A DNA stretch of 64,000 nucleotides from Polytrichum commune (GCA_950295325.1 OX485809.1:34038001-34102000), one strand, 5' to 3'. Counted from the stretch's first letter, positions 35,081-47,919 are shown. Notes: generated from the sequence alone by a model not told the origin. Numbers and translations: made by a program.

Positions 35081-37070
35081 CTAATAAGCTCCTTTGAAGA
35101 GCATCACGGCCAGTCTGCCTAAGCAGAAGTGGATGAAGGAACCCGACGAATGAGTTATGTAGGAGCCAAAGCTTGTGCCGGCTATGCATTGCCATCCGGG
35201 TCCATAGCTCTTGTCGAATTGCTGCAGCAGCATTGCAACAATTTACACTGATGTCAGAATAGCTGCCAAGACTCTATGAAACCGCAAGTATGTGTGGTTC
35301 AGCAGTTTCAGGCTTGGTAGGATAAAGAAGAGACTGATTTGGTAAACTTGCCCGATTCGGTTACTTATCATAAACGGACACGTGTATCTTTGAGTGGCAT
35401 GTGGTTAGATTTGGATCTACGAACGGACACCAAAACGTCACATACTTAAACAAGTTGATATGTGCTTCTATCTCGCAGAGGCTATCACACTCCACCGCAG
35501 TAGGAAATTCGCGGGTTTGAAATCATCCTGATGCACTTTTAGTCCCATTAGCCTTTTAGCTTCCCAAAGCTTTGAATCAATTTCATTTCATTCTAGGTTC
35601 AATAGTCAACGTCATAGGGGGAAGCTACCTAGTTGTTTTACAGCTCCAACACTTTTGATTTTTTTTTTAAACCATAAGAACAACATTAGAGATCAAAAAA
35701 ACCTCATAGATTTTCATAAAATCTCATATTGCAGAACCAAGAAAAATCTAAACTAAAAGCCCAAGTTGAGAAACGCAGGAAACAAAAATCAACCATTTGA
35801 AACATGTTCACTCAACGAGAAACATGCAAACAAAATTACAAAACGTGGTGAATGCAAGGAAAATTTTGACCATGACTTTACCACATGTTTCCCTAGATGA
35901 TAATTTGTCCAAAGGTCCTTTCGGCAAGGTCACTTGCACCAAGAAGAAACAACCATTCTATCCTTGGCTTATGTCCTCGACTTGCAGGATATATTACGCA
36001 TCTAATATTACTTGTGATTTCTTCCGTTTCCTTATGTACTTTTTGGCAGATAGATAGATATATCACACATCTGTCTATAAAATGAGCAGCTAATTTCCAG
36101 AAATTGTATCTCATTTGCAGCATAGGACAATTATGTGCAGCTTTTTGTAGAGAGAATGAGGAAACTCCTGCAGGCTGCCCCCCACCATCTGTTGATAAAG
36201 ATTACTTACTTACATTCAAGGTTGACATTCTCATATTTCATTGATATCCTTCATTTGATTGGAGACACATAGACTCCCGAATTAGAGAAGAATTTGAGTT
36301 GACAGGTAGTTAGATACTGCAAATACTTAACTCTTGCCCCCAATCATCTGTTAAAGTTCGCCATGGAGATTACTTAGTCACGTTTAAGGTTCACAATCTC
36401 AAATTTCAATGAAAGACCTTCCAATTAATTAGCAACACAGAAAGACTCGACTTAGTGTAATTTGGGTTGACAGGTAGTTAGATACTTGAAATGCAATCAA
36501 ATCTTGTCTATCATCTGTTGAAGTTCGCAATGGAAATTACTTAGTTACATTCAAGGTTGACATTCTCACACTTGAATAAACGGCCTTCCAACTAGGGACA
36601 CAGAAAGACTCCCATATAAGAGAATCTGGATTGACATGTTTGTAGATGGATACTGAAGTTATTTGATCCTCTCCTCCTCTCCCACATAATCATCTATTGA
36701 AGTTCGCCGTGGAGATTACTTAGTCACATTTAAGGTGGACATTCTCATACTTCAATGAAAGGCCTTGCAATTAGGAACACAGAAAGACTCCGTCCCAGAT
36801 TAGAGAAGAAATTACGAATATTCAGTGAAACTTGAATGTGGTTCACCGAATTACCGTTTTAATGTAGCAGGCAATGTCTTTGCAGTCGTTGATGTCATGC
36901 AGGTCCAGAGCTTCGGTGGCGACTCGCATGGCATGCGATTGCATGACTTGCGGCATATCCGTCTCGCCAATCATCGTCGTCTTCTCCTCCAGCATTTTGG
37001 CAGACTTGTGCCTCCTCCCCCTCTGTGGCCCTTGTGCAGGAGGTACTGCAACGAGCTCAATGTTTAGCAT
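35081..37070 (-). CDS. Dynein light chain, LC8 family, two exons
   Basis: Exon 1 is 37070-36855 and exon 2 35221-35081, joined in phase 0 across a 1633-bp GT-AG intron, giving 118 residues. Residues 1-25 are a basic extension. From residue 26 the LC8 fold is complete: MLEEKTTMIGETDMPQVMQ, the second helix (EALDLHDINDCKDIACYIK), then QFDKSYGPGWQCIAGTSFGS, YITHSSGSF, and the last strands ending LGRLAVMLFKGAY. LC8 is a homodimeric hub that binds short linear motifs and, besides dynein, many non-motor partners; plants without dynein keep it. The Trp-Gln-Cys and FGSYITH segments that form the target groove are intact. A downstream ATG at 36995 (MLEEK) could be the real start. The intron holds a tandem array and a SINE-like repeat. 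Confidence 0.9.
35468..35605. repeat. SINE-like repeat with tRNA-type B box, copy in the LC8 intron
   Basis: Starts ttctatctcgcagaggct, carries gggtttgaaatc (close to the RNA polymerase III B box) and ends in tttcatttcatt. Copies at 51550-51695 and 61368-61508 share the same order of blocks. The A box is poorly defined. Confidence 0.5.
36186..36830. repeat. Four-unit tandem array (159-179 bp) inside the LC8 intron
   Basis: Units start at 36186, 36345, 36512 and 36691 with catctgttgaagttcgc-like sequence followed by ggagattacttagtcac, ttcaaggttgacattctca and acacagaaagactc. The last unit ends 25 bp from the exon 1 donor. Confidence 0.85.
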
Positions 37071-37482
37071 CTTGGGAAAGAAAATTCTAGGTACGATAGA
37101 ATTACTAAAGAATGTGGGGAGTAATTTGGGGTAGGCGATGCAGGCTCTCTCAAACTGGGGTTCGAGGTGAAATTATTAAAAAGAAGAAAGTTGGAACTTG
37201 GGAGCCTCAACTTGGAAAAAGCTTGTGCAACAACGTGTGTTAATTTGCGATAGCTTTTTGCTTATTAGACATCAAGAAGCTGATGAGAGGTAGCGAGGTC
37301 TATGGTGGCTACTCTTGTTTCCAGCGAGGAGGATGTGAAGTTGCTTCGTAAGATTCTGGTCTACTTTTTCACATCTACAGTTCCTCAAGTGCATAGCCTC
37401 TACGAAGTACATGAACATATCCAAGCGTCAAATTTAGGAGACATTCTACGGTGCTCGAGTTTGAAAGAAAATCTACTAAACC

Positions 37483-38345
37483 ATGAATCAGGTAGCCTGT
37501 TGTCACTTGCAACAATCTTACAAGAGATGTTTGCAGATTCCGGGAGACGATACTTCTCCTGGACATCAAATTAAGACTTAGAAAGAAAGACTTTGGCAAA
37601 GAAGGGTTGTCTTGCTGCAAACACAACGAAAACTTCTGAGTCCAAGGGATCTCTCCAAAGCACATGTACTCGCCCAGTAAACATACCCAAGCGTCTACCA
37701 CAAAGGAGAAAATTCTAGTACGAAGCTGGAGTTTGTGACAGAAAGAGTAGATTCCCAAACTCCATCACAGGGAGGTTGTCACTTGCAACAATCTACAGAA
37801 AATATTTGTAGATTCGGGGCATAGACACCAGATTACGACTTAGAAAGAAAGACTACAGCAACGAAGGGTTTGCTTGTTGCAAAAACAACGGAGACAAGTT
37901 ACTGAGTCTCTTTGCCTTACATGAACCCCTAGTATACTGCATGTGGCAAGATCCAGACGAGGTTGGTTCCCAAGAATACAGAAATACGACCACGAACTGA
38001 AGCGACCACGATACAAAACTTATGTCAAGCCCACACTTTCATAAAATCCACTACACTATGAATCAGGTAGCCTGTTGTCACTTGCAACAATTTACAAGAG
38101 ATGTTTGCAGATTCGGGAGGAGATACTCCTCTTGGACATTGATCGAGACTTAGAGAGAAAGACTAAGGTGATGAAGGGTGTGCTTGCTGCAAACGCAACG
38201 AAACTTCTGAGTCTAAGGGATCTCTCCAAAGCACACGGACTCGCCCACACTTTTGCTAAAATCCACTACACCATTTATCAGGTAGATAGGTGACTTCCAA
38301 CAATTTACAAGAGATTTTCGTAGAGTCGGGAAATCAAAGATAGGC
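37483..38345. repeat. Diverged tandem array just upstream of the LC8 gene
   Basis: Four units anchored by ttgtcacttgcaacaat at 37500, 37776 and 38075, and a weaker copy near 38290. Shared blocks include atgaatcaggtagcc, gagatgtttgcagattc and aagggatctctccaaagcac. Unit lengths 214-299 bp. It starts about 410 bp 5' of the gene's ATG, so it may touch the promoter. Confidence 0.75.
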
Positions 38346-38479
38346 CTGGATAACAAATTAAGACTTTTGAAGGAAGACTACAAGACCAATGAAGGACAAT
38401 GAAGGATTTTCTCCCTTCGCTGCAACCTTCATAACGAAAGTTACTGAATCTTTTTGCGTACTGGAACTTAATTAGTACT

Positions 38480-39400
38480 AAGTTACTATGCATTCGGCGA
38501 CATACTCGAGGGATGCATGCCCAATCCAAAAGGGAATACGACCATGACACAAGCGAGAACTGGACACTTGGATAGTTTATCCCTAGCAAGAGATAGCAAG
38601 CAAGTGAGTATGTCACCGATGATGACTGGCGGGGATGTCGTCGACCATATTCACATGCTTGCCAGAAAATCCCCAGATTCTTCCTTCCATCATCATATTC
38701 TCAAACAGCGGATTCAACCGAAAAGAAAACCACCACAACATGTAACCCCCATCCCCAATCAGCGCCACCAACGCCCCCCACAATCCCAAAAACTTCGTTG
38801 CATTCCCCGTATACCTGGCTCCCCGAATCCTGTCGACGGATCACCTCCCAGCGGCTCCACCACGCAACCTCCAAAGTTGGTGACCCCACAGCACAGTTAA
38901 TCTTCCCACATTCGATCCCGAAACCAAGTCTCGGTTGACCAGCGCACGAAAATGGGTTGCAATCAAAACTATGATTCTATCTCCACCGATACGCACTTAC
39001 AGCTCAGTTAGCTGCAATTTCTCCACCGAAATGGACACGTTTACAACCTCCGGGCTGGCCTTGAAGCTTCAATCAGATTTCTTCTTGAAATCCTGTGACT
39101 TCCAGCGGCTACAGATGACACTAATAAGTTGCATACTCCACCGTCTGAGATTCGATCTGTATTGTTGCTTTGTCTGCTCCAAGGCGACGCGCAGAGAGAG
39201 AGCGAGGGGAGGCGACCGCCCGATGGATATATTCACCGTCCTGTTGTTATTTTTAAAATTCGTAGGTTATTAACACTGTTCATCGGGTTATTCAATCGTC
39301 CAGAGGATATTCGTGGCACTGACGCGTTACTGACGCCTCCGCTTCCTTTCCCCTTGGCGATCGGACGGCATCCGACGGTCTGCCAATGTTTCCTGGATTA
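38480..39400 (-). other. GC-richer segment, possible unresolved gene start
   Basis: Composition changes to GC-rich here. On the minus strand one frame gives a hydrophobic segment (TKFLGLWGALVALIGDGGYM) followed by a polar tail ending SHHR near 38600, after a possible acceptor at GTCGACAG. Other frames are also open, and no family is recognised, so I do not call a gene. Confidence 0.3.
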
Positions 39401-39510
39401 GTCAGTTAAGTTTCTTCAGGTATTAAATGAATGATGAATTGGTGTGTGTGTGGGGGTGGGGGAGGGGCTTCCTTCTTTGAGAGTTATTATTTGGCTTCCT
39501 ATGGAAATTA

Positions 39511-40010
39511 GGGCCACTTCACACACGAGTCACGAGCCGTGACCATGAAATCGTGAGAGCCCAAAAGAAAGTGTCCAAAGGCGGCCGTCCCAACACACCT
39601 CCAAAATAATGTAGTCTGGTCATGGTCCCTCAAGTGTTGTGCGAAGCCATATGTGACCGGGCCCTCAACCAAATGCTATTTCAATGAATTTCTATTCATG
39701 CAGGTCCTCAACCATGATAAGATAGAGTAAATCAATGGTTGTGAGCGTTCGGAGTGCCATGGTCTTCCGGTTTTGTGTTACACCTACCTCCAAGAGATGA
39801 TTTTTGAAAATATTCCAAGTGACCATGAAACATGATCCATTCGATGCCATGTAGGAATCCAGGTAGACTTTACATCCATCTTGCATTCACATACTCCATC
39901 GGTCCCTCAAGTGTAGTGTGAAGCGAACTTGGACCGGCCGCCTTTTCCACCAATGGGGGTGCTTGAAGTGTACAGGTCATAGGCTCTCAGTCTCGTGTGT
40001 GAAGTGGGCC
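39511..40010. mobile_element. GGGCCACTTCACAC-type MITE, copy 2 (best preserved)
   Basis: TIRs gggccacttcacacacgag / ctcgtgtgtgaagtgggcc, TTA on both sides (39508-39510, 40011-40013), 500 bp. Opposite orientation to copies 1 and 4. Confidence 0.88.
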
Positions 40011-40054
40011 TTAGCACTACGTTGTATATAATATTTAGTGTTATTTGTTATTGG

Positions 40055-40275
40055 GGACAATGAATTATTGCATATGAGCATGCCTCTCATTCATCCAACA
40101 TGAAAGGTCTAAAATAGTATGCACTTTGGAGGTTAGTACTTCTGATTGACTTGATATCGGAATTAGCTTCAAAGACCCTAAGTTAAACTAATCCAAGTTA
40201 GTTCAGATGAATCAACAACAAACTTATAGAGGGTGACAAGTTCTAATGAGAGGTATGCTTGTATGTGCATCCCAC
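40055..40275. mobile_element. GAGGTATGCTCGTATG-ended MITE, copy 3
   Basis: Left attgcatatgagcatgcctc and cattcatccaaca; right gagaggtatgcttgtatgtg. Non-coding. 40276-41333 holds no supported gene. Confidence 0.6.
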
Positions 40276-41341
40276 ATATCATACTTGCATGGCTATTTTG
40301 GGCCACCATTTTTCAATTAGCCAGTTGGGTCAACACAAGAATCATTCTAAACATAGTCTAGTGCACCAATACTGGTCATTCATTGTTTTTGGTTTTTCTA
40401 CCTTAGGTCCTAATTTAAGGAGAAATGAAATCACACAACTCGACTTTCTACGTGAAATTCATTATTGCAATGGTACATTGGATAGTCCGATTAGTTCAGG
40501 TCACCATCTGGAGTCACGTGTTGCTAAAGTGCTTTAGCGACATTATAAATTCCTATCAAGTAAGTTATGTTATGTTCCTTGTTGTGTGTACTAACTATTC
40601 CTGCTATTGGGGTCAAATAGATACTCTTAGTCAAGTATTATAGCATTGCGTAACTCCAAACGGTAACCCACACTAATAGGACTATCAAGTGTAGCTCGAT
40701 TTGTAGATAAGCTTGTCAAACTATGACACATCGTCCGTAACTTGCAGCCACGTCGTGTACTATTACACGTGTAATAATGCCACACTAGCGGCTACAAGGG
40801 AAAAACACAAATATCATTAAATAAAATTATATATACTGAAAAGGGAAGGAAGACAAACATATAGGTCTTGGGTCTTGATGGGTAGACTATATGTAGGGAT
40901 GCCACAAGAGAAGTTTGGAACTTTTTTTACAATTGGTTTTGTCTCATGTGTTTGGAGATGGTGGTAGTATAATATTGTATCTCAACAAATGGTAAATATT
41001 CAATGTAAATTTTGTCAGTACCGCTATTGCCATGGCCATGGTAAGTTGTCAAGTTAGAGGTCCTTTGCCCCTTGGGATACCATTGCCAGCACTTAGGCTG
41101 TAGCCAACACTTTTAATCTTGCTATTAAAAGACCCATGGTTGACTTAGGAGCCCCTATTCTTGGATGACACTAAACTACAAATACATGTCATTACCTTTA
41201 AGTGCTTGTTGGAGTCACATGAAGAAACGAGGAATGAGGACAATTTTGGTGAAGTGAAATGGAGGTGGTTTGAACAATAAGAATGTGGGTTTTCAGATTA
41301 TAACAAAGGGATGTTGGGAGCTCAATGTCACGGTATGCGGC

Positions 41342-42519
41342 AAGGCTGCTTTTTCACAAAAAAATTGTCCGTCCACGTCCAAAAACCTTGAATTGAAAGG
41401 CAAAAACAATTGCAACCCGTCCCAAAACCGGTAGTTTCTAAATCAACATGTCCATGGAAAGGTTAAAGAAAAAACAACCCATCCCAAAACCGGTAGTTTC
41501 TAAACCAACCCGTCCATGGAAAGGTTAAAGAAAACACAACCCGTCCCAAAACCGGTTTGGAAATGAAAATACCCGTCCTGCAATACGTATAAAGAAGTCT
41601 CTTACAATGTTGGTAAAATATTGAAAAAAAAAGAAAAAAAAGAAAAAAAAAGATGTTGACATGTGATTGTTTGCACGTGGAAACAATAGGATCTTCACAA
41701 ATTATGCCTTCAATGCCCGTCAGTTATCTGTCTTTTGCTGTCAATTCTCATTTTTCCAATACACCCCATTCTAATTTCCTCTGCCACCATCATTTCTTTT
41801 TATTTCTTGTCCTTCAATCTCCCATTTCTTTCCCCACACTCTATCCTCAAAGGTGTTTCCATCACCCGTTATCGCCCGTCCGTCACCACCCGCATTCCCT
41901 CCACAAGAGGGGTTTTTCTAGACAAAACCTAATCAAAAGTCATCTACGTGCTAGTTTGAAGTTAGAGACTTTAGATGCTTTGATGCGCATTTCATGTGCG
42001 AATATTCTAGTTGAAAACATCAATTGGAATGCAGTGATGCTTGTTTGGAGAAACATGAAGGATAGGAGAATTCATCCACTTCTTTGAAGGGTGAGTAGCT
42101 CTTTATTTTTAAAATTTTGAACATGTTTATATATACTAATTCTTATTCGATTGCTAAGTTTACCTTCAATTATAGTCTTTGACATTATGTTAAAAAGGTT
42201 CTAAATTTTGTGGTTGATGAATTAATGTATGCAGGTGTATCAAGCACTTCAAGATGGATATTTTGATTGGGTATTAGTGGTTTGATTGCATTATGCTTAT
42301 ATTCACATGTCATATATGACATAATGTAACTAATATTTGTACCAATTATATTGTTTGGAAAAAATTATTTTAAAAAATTGTTATTTTTAGAACCCGTCCA
42401 AAGTGAATTTGACACGTCCAAAAACTGGTTCATTTTCTAAGAACCCGTCCACTGGAAAGGTTTCTTTTTATGAGCATGTCCCTGGACATGTTGGGGACCT
42501 TGTGAAAAATCACCACTAG
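41342..42519. mobile_element. hAT-like transposon remnant with 8-bp target duplication
   Basis: The 8-bp direct repeat TATGCGGC lies at 41334-41341 and 42520-42527. The ends are imperfect inverted repeats sharing tttttcacaa (left aaggctgctttttcacaa; right, reversed, agtggtgatttttcacaa). Subterminal regions are packed with caacccgtcc / cccgtccatggaaagg copies, at least seven at the left and five at the right in the same family of motifs, as expected for transposase-binding repeats. Length 1178 bp, too short for a full transposase; the coding core is largely deleted. Confidence 0.8.
41929..42087 (+). pseudogene. hAT transposase C-terminal dimerisation region, remnant
   Basis: Within the open frame 41653-42087, only the last 52 codons look conserved: LRASLKLETLDALMRIS then INWNAVMLVWRNMKDRRI. 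This matches the pattern of the hAT C-terminal dimerisation domain (hydrophobic leucines, LDALMRIS, a Trp pair, Lys-x-Arg-Arg). The front of the frame is low-complexity and probably not original coding. No catalytic core is present, so the element is not autonomous. Confidence 0.6.
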
Positions 42520-42527
42520 TATGCGGC

Positions 42528-44930
42528 GTCGGCGGCCACACCTTATCCGTGGGATTTCATCCATTTAGATTGGATGAATGAATCTTAGAAGTTGGAGAGA
42601 TGCTCCTAAGTGAGGAGCCTCCTCCTTGGCTTGGTATTCTTGCCAAGTCAAGCCTTATGAATGAGTGTGTGAAGAGAGCTTGTGTTATGGAGGTGTGTTG
42701 TTTATGTGTGCTTTAGCCATGTTTTAGTTGTATTGGTTAGTGGTGGTTGGTACTCGAGCTGCACTGACACACGATCGCTATTTACACGACATCAATCTCT
42801 ACTTGGGTCACCTTGCGGCAAATTTATGAGCATCACATTGTTATATTCCGAGGGCTCTCAAAACGAGCGTTGATTATTGAGTAATGTTGTAATGCCATCA
42901 TGAGAAAATCAAGTTATTTTCGTCCGAATAAAAGTCAAATTCCAAGATTCGGAAAATAGAGGCACTCAAGTCCCTATCCTCATACTTCAATCCTCCTCTA
43001 CAATCATGCGGGACGTTGGCTTTTGTTCTCCATGATAAGTTAGTGCACACTTCCATGTGGAGGGGGGTCCAAGTTTTGGTCATATGAGTGGTTTCACCAT
43101 CTTCACTACCACATGGAATTGTTCCCTAACTTTTGGGGCATGACAACACATTGTACATCAAGCACTAAGATCGAGGGTGTTGAATCGGGTAACTTCAATT
43201 TATTAGTCCGGCTTGCATATGTTTCACATGTTCACTTTGCATTCGAACTTGAAGTTGTGGGTCCCATGATGAAAACCGAGTTTTTGATATATCATAGCTT
43301 TATTTAGTGGAGCTTGCAATTTCTCATTTCTATTTGTAGTTCCTACTTAACTCGACTAAACTAGAGACTTGCAATGAAAGGTCAAATGTAAGCAACAATT
43401 GCTCTCCTTCTAAAATGATTGACTACACATGTCCTGAAAGGTGGTGGAATTCTATGAGATTCATGTTGCAATTTTTTTTGTGTTAGTACTAATGTCTTGA
43501 GATTTGAGCATGATTGTAATTTGTGCTCAGACCCATGAAGCAATCTAAAAGGGTAGCAAAGTGTAAAGAGGATAGAGGGCACCTCTAATTACACAATAAA
43601 GCACATGGACAACTATGTGCTTTGTTGAATTTCACCTTTAAATTAGCGACATGAGGTTAGAGTTGCATTGTTACTAGCAACACGTGGAGATGCTCATAGT
43701 CCATATGTGTCGAAGTGTGATTCATTATGGTAATAGGCTCCCCTTTTATACCTATGATTTGTGTGTGTCCAAACCATCGCATGCAAAGTTAGCAAGGAAC
43801 CGCCCCAACTCCTTTTTCATTGATCACTTATTACAACAAGAGGGAATTGTTGCATGTGAACTTATCTCTCACCCGTCTCATTAAAAACTTGACCCCTATA
43901 GATTTGTGGTGAAATTCAAGGTATCTATCTCAATTGTGCTCAAAGAATAAGAAACACGAGTTTGGACTCCAAACCCATTCATTGACTTTTATGTTAAAGA
44001 AATGAGAGGTACATTCATATGCTAAAATTCCATTCTAGAACTTACAGCTAGAATGTGTGTTGTGTTAAAAAAATGTAACTAATTCAATGTCATGCCAAGT
44101 CTCCTCTAGCATAAAAATGACTAAATTATGTTTTTTTCCAAGTAATATCATAGGTTTCTTAAGCATATGCAAGGACATTCTCTTCTCTACCAACTTTCAA
44201 AATAGATCCAAAAATCAAGGTCCTTGGTCACATACATGAATGAGAAGTATTGTCAAGTGGCAAGCTCTCATTAGTAGACACCGCATTGTTAACTTTGAGA
44301 GCTTTAGACAAAGCCTTCTCCCATCTCCCAAATTCAACCTAGAATCCTTGTTTGAAAGAATCTCATCAATTATATCAAAATTTGACCAATGTGCCAAATG
44401 TCTCTTTTCTATTAGTTGGAAACTTTAGTAAATCCTATGTGTCACCTCAAATGTTCTGTATCATATGACCTTAAAATATCAACAAGTGAGTGCAACAATA
44501 TATTAAGTACATCAAAGTTAAAAGTGACTAATCATATGTGGCATCAAGTACAAAGTAGCACCACTTTATTTGAAACATCAAGTTTGCAAATTTCAGTAAA
44601 TCGGATATGATTTTTCATTTTTCATGTAACATTTTTACAATTTTGCAGATGTATGAGGATTTCTTGATATTTTTGTGAGCTCTACAAGTTGCCTGAAAGT
44701 GCAATAATTGTTGGATGAGTGGCTTTCAGACATAGGTACCTTACACCACTCAAGAATGCAATGATTGTTTTTTTTTTAAAATCTTCATGAAAAAAATGCA
44801 ACAATGCAATTATGAAAAAAAAAAACTCCATACATATTATATCTTGCATGTCAGTGCCCCCATAAATAAAATAAAAGCAATGTATGGGTTTCTTTTATCC
44901 TGACGTGAATGGGAGCATGTTCCTCTTTAC
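42528..44930. other. Intergenic, no gene seen
   Basis: About 43850-43910 has a fragment of the GAGGTATGCTCGTATG MITE (gggaattgttgcatgtg, cattaaaaacttgac). No other feature is supported. Confidence 0.45.
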
Positions 44931-44934
44931 CGTG

Positions 44935-45060
44935 ATCATGTTTGACCAAGCGTCACCGGAAGGGGTACTGCCTCCCTCTCGGGAGGTGGGCTCCTTTAGT
45001 TTACTCACTGGTTCAATCCCTAGCCTCTAGGGGGGGGGGGGGATCAACGGGGGGTTGTTT
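44935..45060. repeat. Possible SINE or tRNA-derived segment with B box
   Basis: Contains ggttcaatccc at 45010, a near-perfect RNA polymerase III B box, and a weak A-box-like tgaccaagcgtc about 70 bp before, closer to a SINE head than to a functional tRNA because no acceptor stem pairs. A 13-G run (45030-45042) follows. Confidence 0.35.
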
Positions 45061-46179
45061 GTTGTCTAGTTTTCTTTTATTTAATATCAAGTATGTGAGG
45101 TATTTAAGGGCAATTTGGTGTATTTGTTTCATAAGTGTTTTGATTTCTCTTTTAGGTATTTTAAGGTTTTCTAGTTCTTTAATTGGTTGTTCATGGATAG
45201 ACCCTCTAACTCCGGCTGTGATTGTGATGAGAGGGTTGACTTGCCACCCAACCGTTCTGAGTGCTTGGACGAGTGGGTTGTATTTCTTGGTTTTTTCCTT
45301 GTGTGCGGTATTTGGGAATTTGTCATGACAATATGTGAATTCAATGAACTGTATGACGTTTGGTTGGGTTGGCGTTAGGGGAGGTTGGCTTTTGGGGGGG
45401 GGGCACCAAGTACGCATAGTATGTCTGGTCTGAGCCTAGCTAGGCATGTGCATGGTGTGGTATGGCATGAGCATTGGAGTAGTCATGTTGGGATTGTGTT
45501 GTCTTGTGGTCTAAGGTTTTGGTTACTTGCATTTATAAGGGTGTAGCATCTTGTATGTCTGCTTGATTGTAATGTACGACCGATTTGGTGTACTGCCTTA
45601 TTGTGTCATGCTATATGCAGTCCCTTTAAGTGTTGGTTTGAGCATGTAGAGAGTATGTGGCCATGTGTCACTGCCCCCATATGTAAGTGGTAGGTAGCCA
45701 ATAGGCCTTGAGAGTCGAGAGTCAACACATCCATACTCTTGAAGTGCAAGTTGCTTAAAAAATAAAATATTTTCATCCTTTTTGTTTTTTGTAAAAAGAA
45801 ATTTAAAAAAAAATTGAACCACATGTAGAATCAAGTTGATGTGCTGATGAGGCCATGCAATTGTGGGCATTTCCAACTCCATTAACAAATTTGATTGTTG
45901 GATCAAATTGCAAATAGTCTCAGCATGTTAGTAATTGCGAAGAACATTAAATGTCATCATACAAAGTTTGAGCTATGAAGACGTAACATTTTAGATTTCT
46001 TGTTAATAAAGTTGAGATTATCTTTCTCTTTAAGTGATCACATAGGTCCTCTCACATTCGCTAGTAATTCAATCTAGAATGGTGCTTATAATTGAACACG
46101 TAGTGGAATCCACAACTAATAACATGTCTTCTTAAAGTGTTAGTTATTTTTTACTACACGTCTTGCCATATAACACTCA

Positions 46180-46662
46180 GGGCCTCATCACACACGAGCC
46201 AAGAGCCGTGACCATGAAATTGTGAGAGTTCAAAAGAAAGTGTCCAAAAGTCGTCCCAACACACCTCCAAAATCATGTAGCGTGGTCACGGATCCTCAAG
46301 TGTAGTGTGAAGTCATACGTGACCGGGGCCTCAACTAAATGGTATTTCAATGACACATGATAAAATATAATAAATCAACGGTCGTGAGCATTCGGAGTGC
46401 CATGATCTCCTAGTTTTATGTTAGACCTACCTCCAAGAGATGGTTTTGGAAATTATCCAAGTGACGATGAAACATGATCAATTCGATGCCATGTAGGAAT
46501 CCATGTAGACTTTACAAGTTTACATCCATCTTGCATTCACATTCTTCGTTGGTCCTTCAAGCGTAGTGTGAAGCAAACTTGGACAGACTGCGCCTTTTCC
46601 ACCAATGAGAGTGCTTGAAGTGTAATGGTCACGGGCTCTCAGTCTCGTGTGTGAAGTGGCCC
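46180..46662. mobile_element. GGGCCACTTCACAC-type MITE, copy 3
   Basis: Left gggcctcatcacacacgagc, right ctcgtgtgtgaagtggccc, with TCA duplicated outside both ends (46177-46179, 46663-46665). 483 bp. 45061-46179 shows no gene, apart from a second G run at 45394-45403. Confidence 0.85.
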
Positions 46663-46872
46663 TCAAATATAGGTCACCAGCTAAAAAGAGTGGCCAAAAA
46701 AGGCTCAAGTACATTAAAAGCCACTCTCTAAGGGGAGCCTCTTTATGCTTTGCTATTTTGCCAGAATTTTTCTCTCCTATGAATGTGCCTTTGCAAGAGT
46801 CATTAATTGAAGTCAAGCACATTGAAATTTATACCTATTTTTGAAGCACAAACACATGGAACCACTGAGGCT

Positions 46873-47090
46873 ATGATCGGGGAGAACCGGCAGTTACTTA
46901 CAGATGAACCGGTTGAGTTTGAGAAATAACTGGTTGAAGTTCAAGACTGCAGGAAAATTACCGATCATTTTAGGGGAATCTATGGAGTATACCCCAATTT
47001 AATAAAGGAAAACCGGAGGATGTCAACATGTAACCGGTTGGACTTGCATACACTAGGATCTCAACCAGTTATGCCCAAAAATCTCCCCCA
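46873..47090. repeat. AACCGGTT-rich dispersed repeat, copy
   Basis: Contains aaccggttgagtttgagaaa, taactggttgaag, gtaaccggttggacttgc and ends cccaaaaatctcccc. Best conserved copy together with 32868. Confidence 0.7.
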
Positions 47091-47402
47091 TCACTGCACT
47101 GAAGGATTTGCCCCACCAAAGAGCTAGCACATGGTACAGAAGAAGAAGAAGAACTCCGGAGGAGGCCGGAGTGAATAGAGTGTCTGTTCGTAAAACATCC
47201 TTAGCCACGCCCTAGGGCTATGGCACATGGTACACTCATACTTAGGTACGTAGATGGGTCTCAAGTGGCTCATTTTCTTAATCGGACCCCTAGACTTGAT
47301 TGGTATGTAGTTTGGTGGGGATCAAGAGCAAACATCATAAAGACACATGTTCAAAAGAGATTGGGGTACGTTTTCAAAATATTAGTAACTACTTTACACT
47401 TA

Positions 47403-47919
47403 GGGGTTGTTTACACCGTGGACCATGAAGTCGTCTCAAGGCCATGTAAAATGTGTGGTTGGTTGTTGAACTCGTCCTAGGATCGCTTTAGTTTACACTA
47501 AGGAAAGAAAATGTCAAAGTAACCATGGAGTTTTGAGGTCCCCAAAAGACATGTTTTAAGGCCTACATTATCCATTGACTTGGTTCCAACGGGTTTTGCA
47601 GTGGGAGAGGCAAAAAATGTGCTCTCACAGAAAAAGTCAAGGGCCCTTGACAGAGAAATGATGTTATAAAAAGCATTTAATGATTTTTTTTTGGGGGGGG
47701 AGAGAAAATGAAGACAAGAGATGACAAAAGAATGGTCAAACTTCATTTTTTTCTTTTCAAAATTGCCCTTTTTGGACATATATTAAAAACATCAGGACAT
47801 TCGTTTATTGGTGCATCGTCATTCCTCTTGGTCCACATTTAGACCATGGAAGTTGGACCATAGAAAAAAAAAAACCATCTTCAATGGCCTAAGTTCATGG
47901 TCCATGGTGTAAACTAGCC
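47403..47919. mobile_element. GGGGTTNTTTACAC-type MITE, second long copy
   Basis: Left ggggttgtttacaccgtgg after TTA (47400-47402), right ccatggtgtaaactagcc. Internal sequence matches 29663-30242 (ccccaaaagacatgttttaa). Contains an 8-G run at 47693. Confidence 0.7.

Noticed and set aside
35007-35195. 62-codon minus frame starting MAMHSRHKLW
   Set aside because: It is an out-of-frame reading of LC8 exon 2.
36111-36167. Possible LC8 exon 2 with a premature stop (frame after CTGCAG at 36168)
   Set aside because: It resembles LC8 only loosely. A perfect continuation of the fold with all conserved residues was found at 35221-35081 in the right phase, so this is a decoy within the intron.
38517-38900. 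127-codon plus frame rich in Pro, His and Ser
   Set aside because: Overlaps open minus frames in the same GC-rich stretch; no domain, start context or splice support for either strand strong enough to call a gene.
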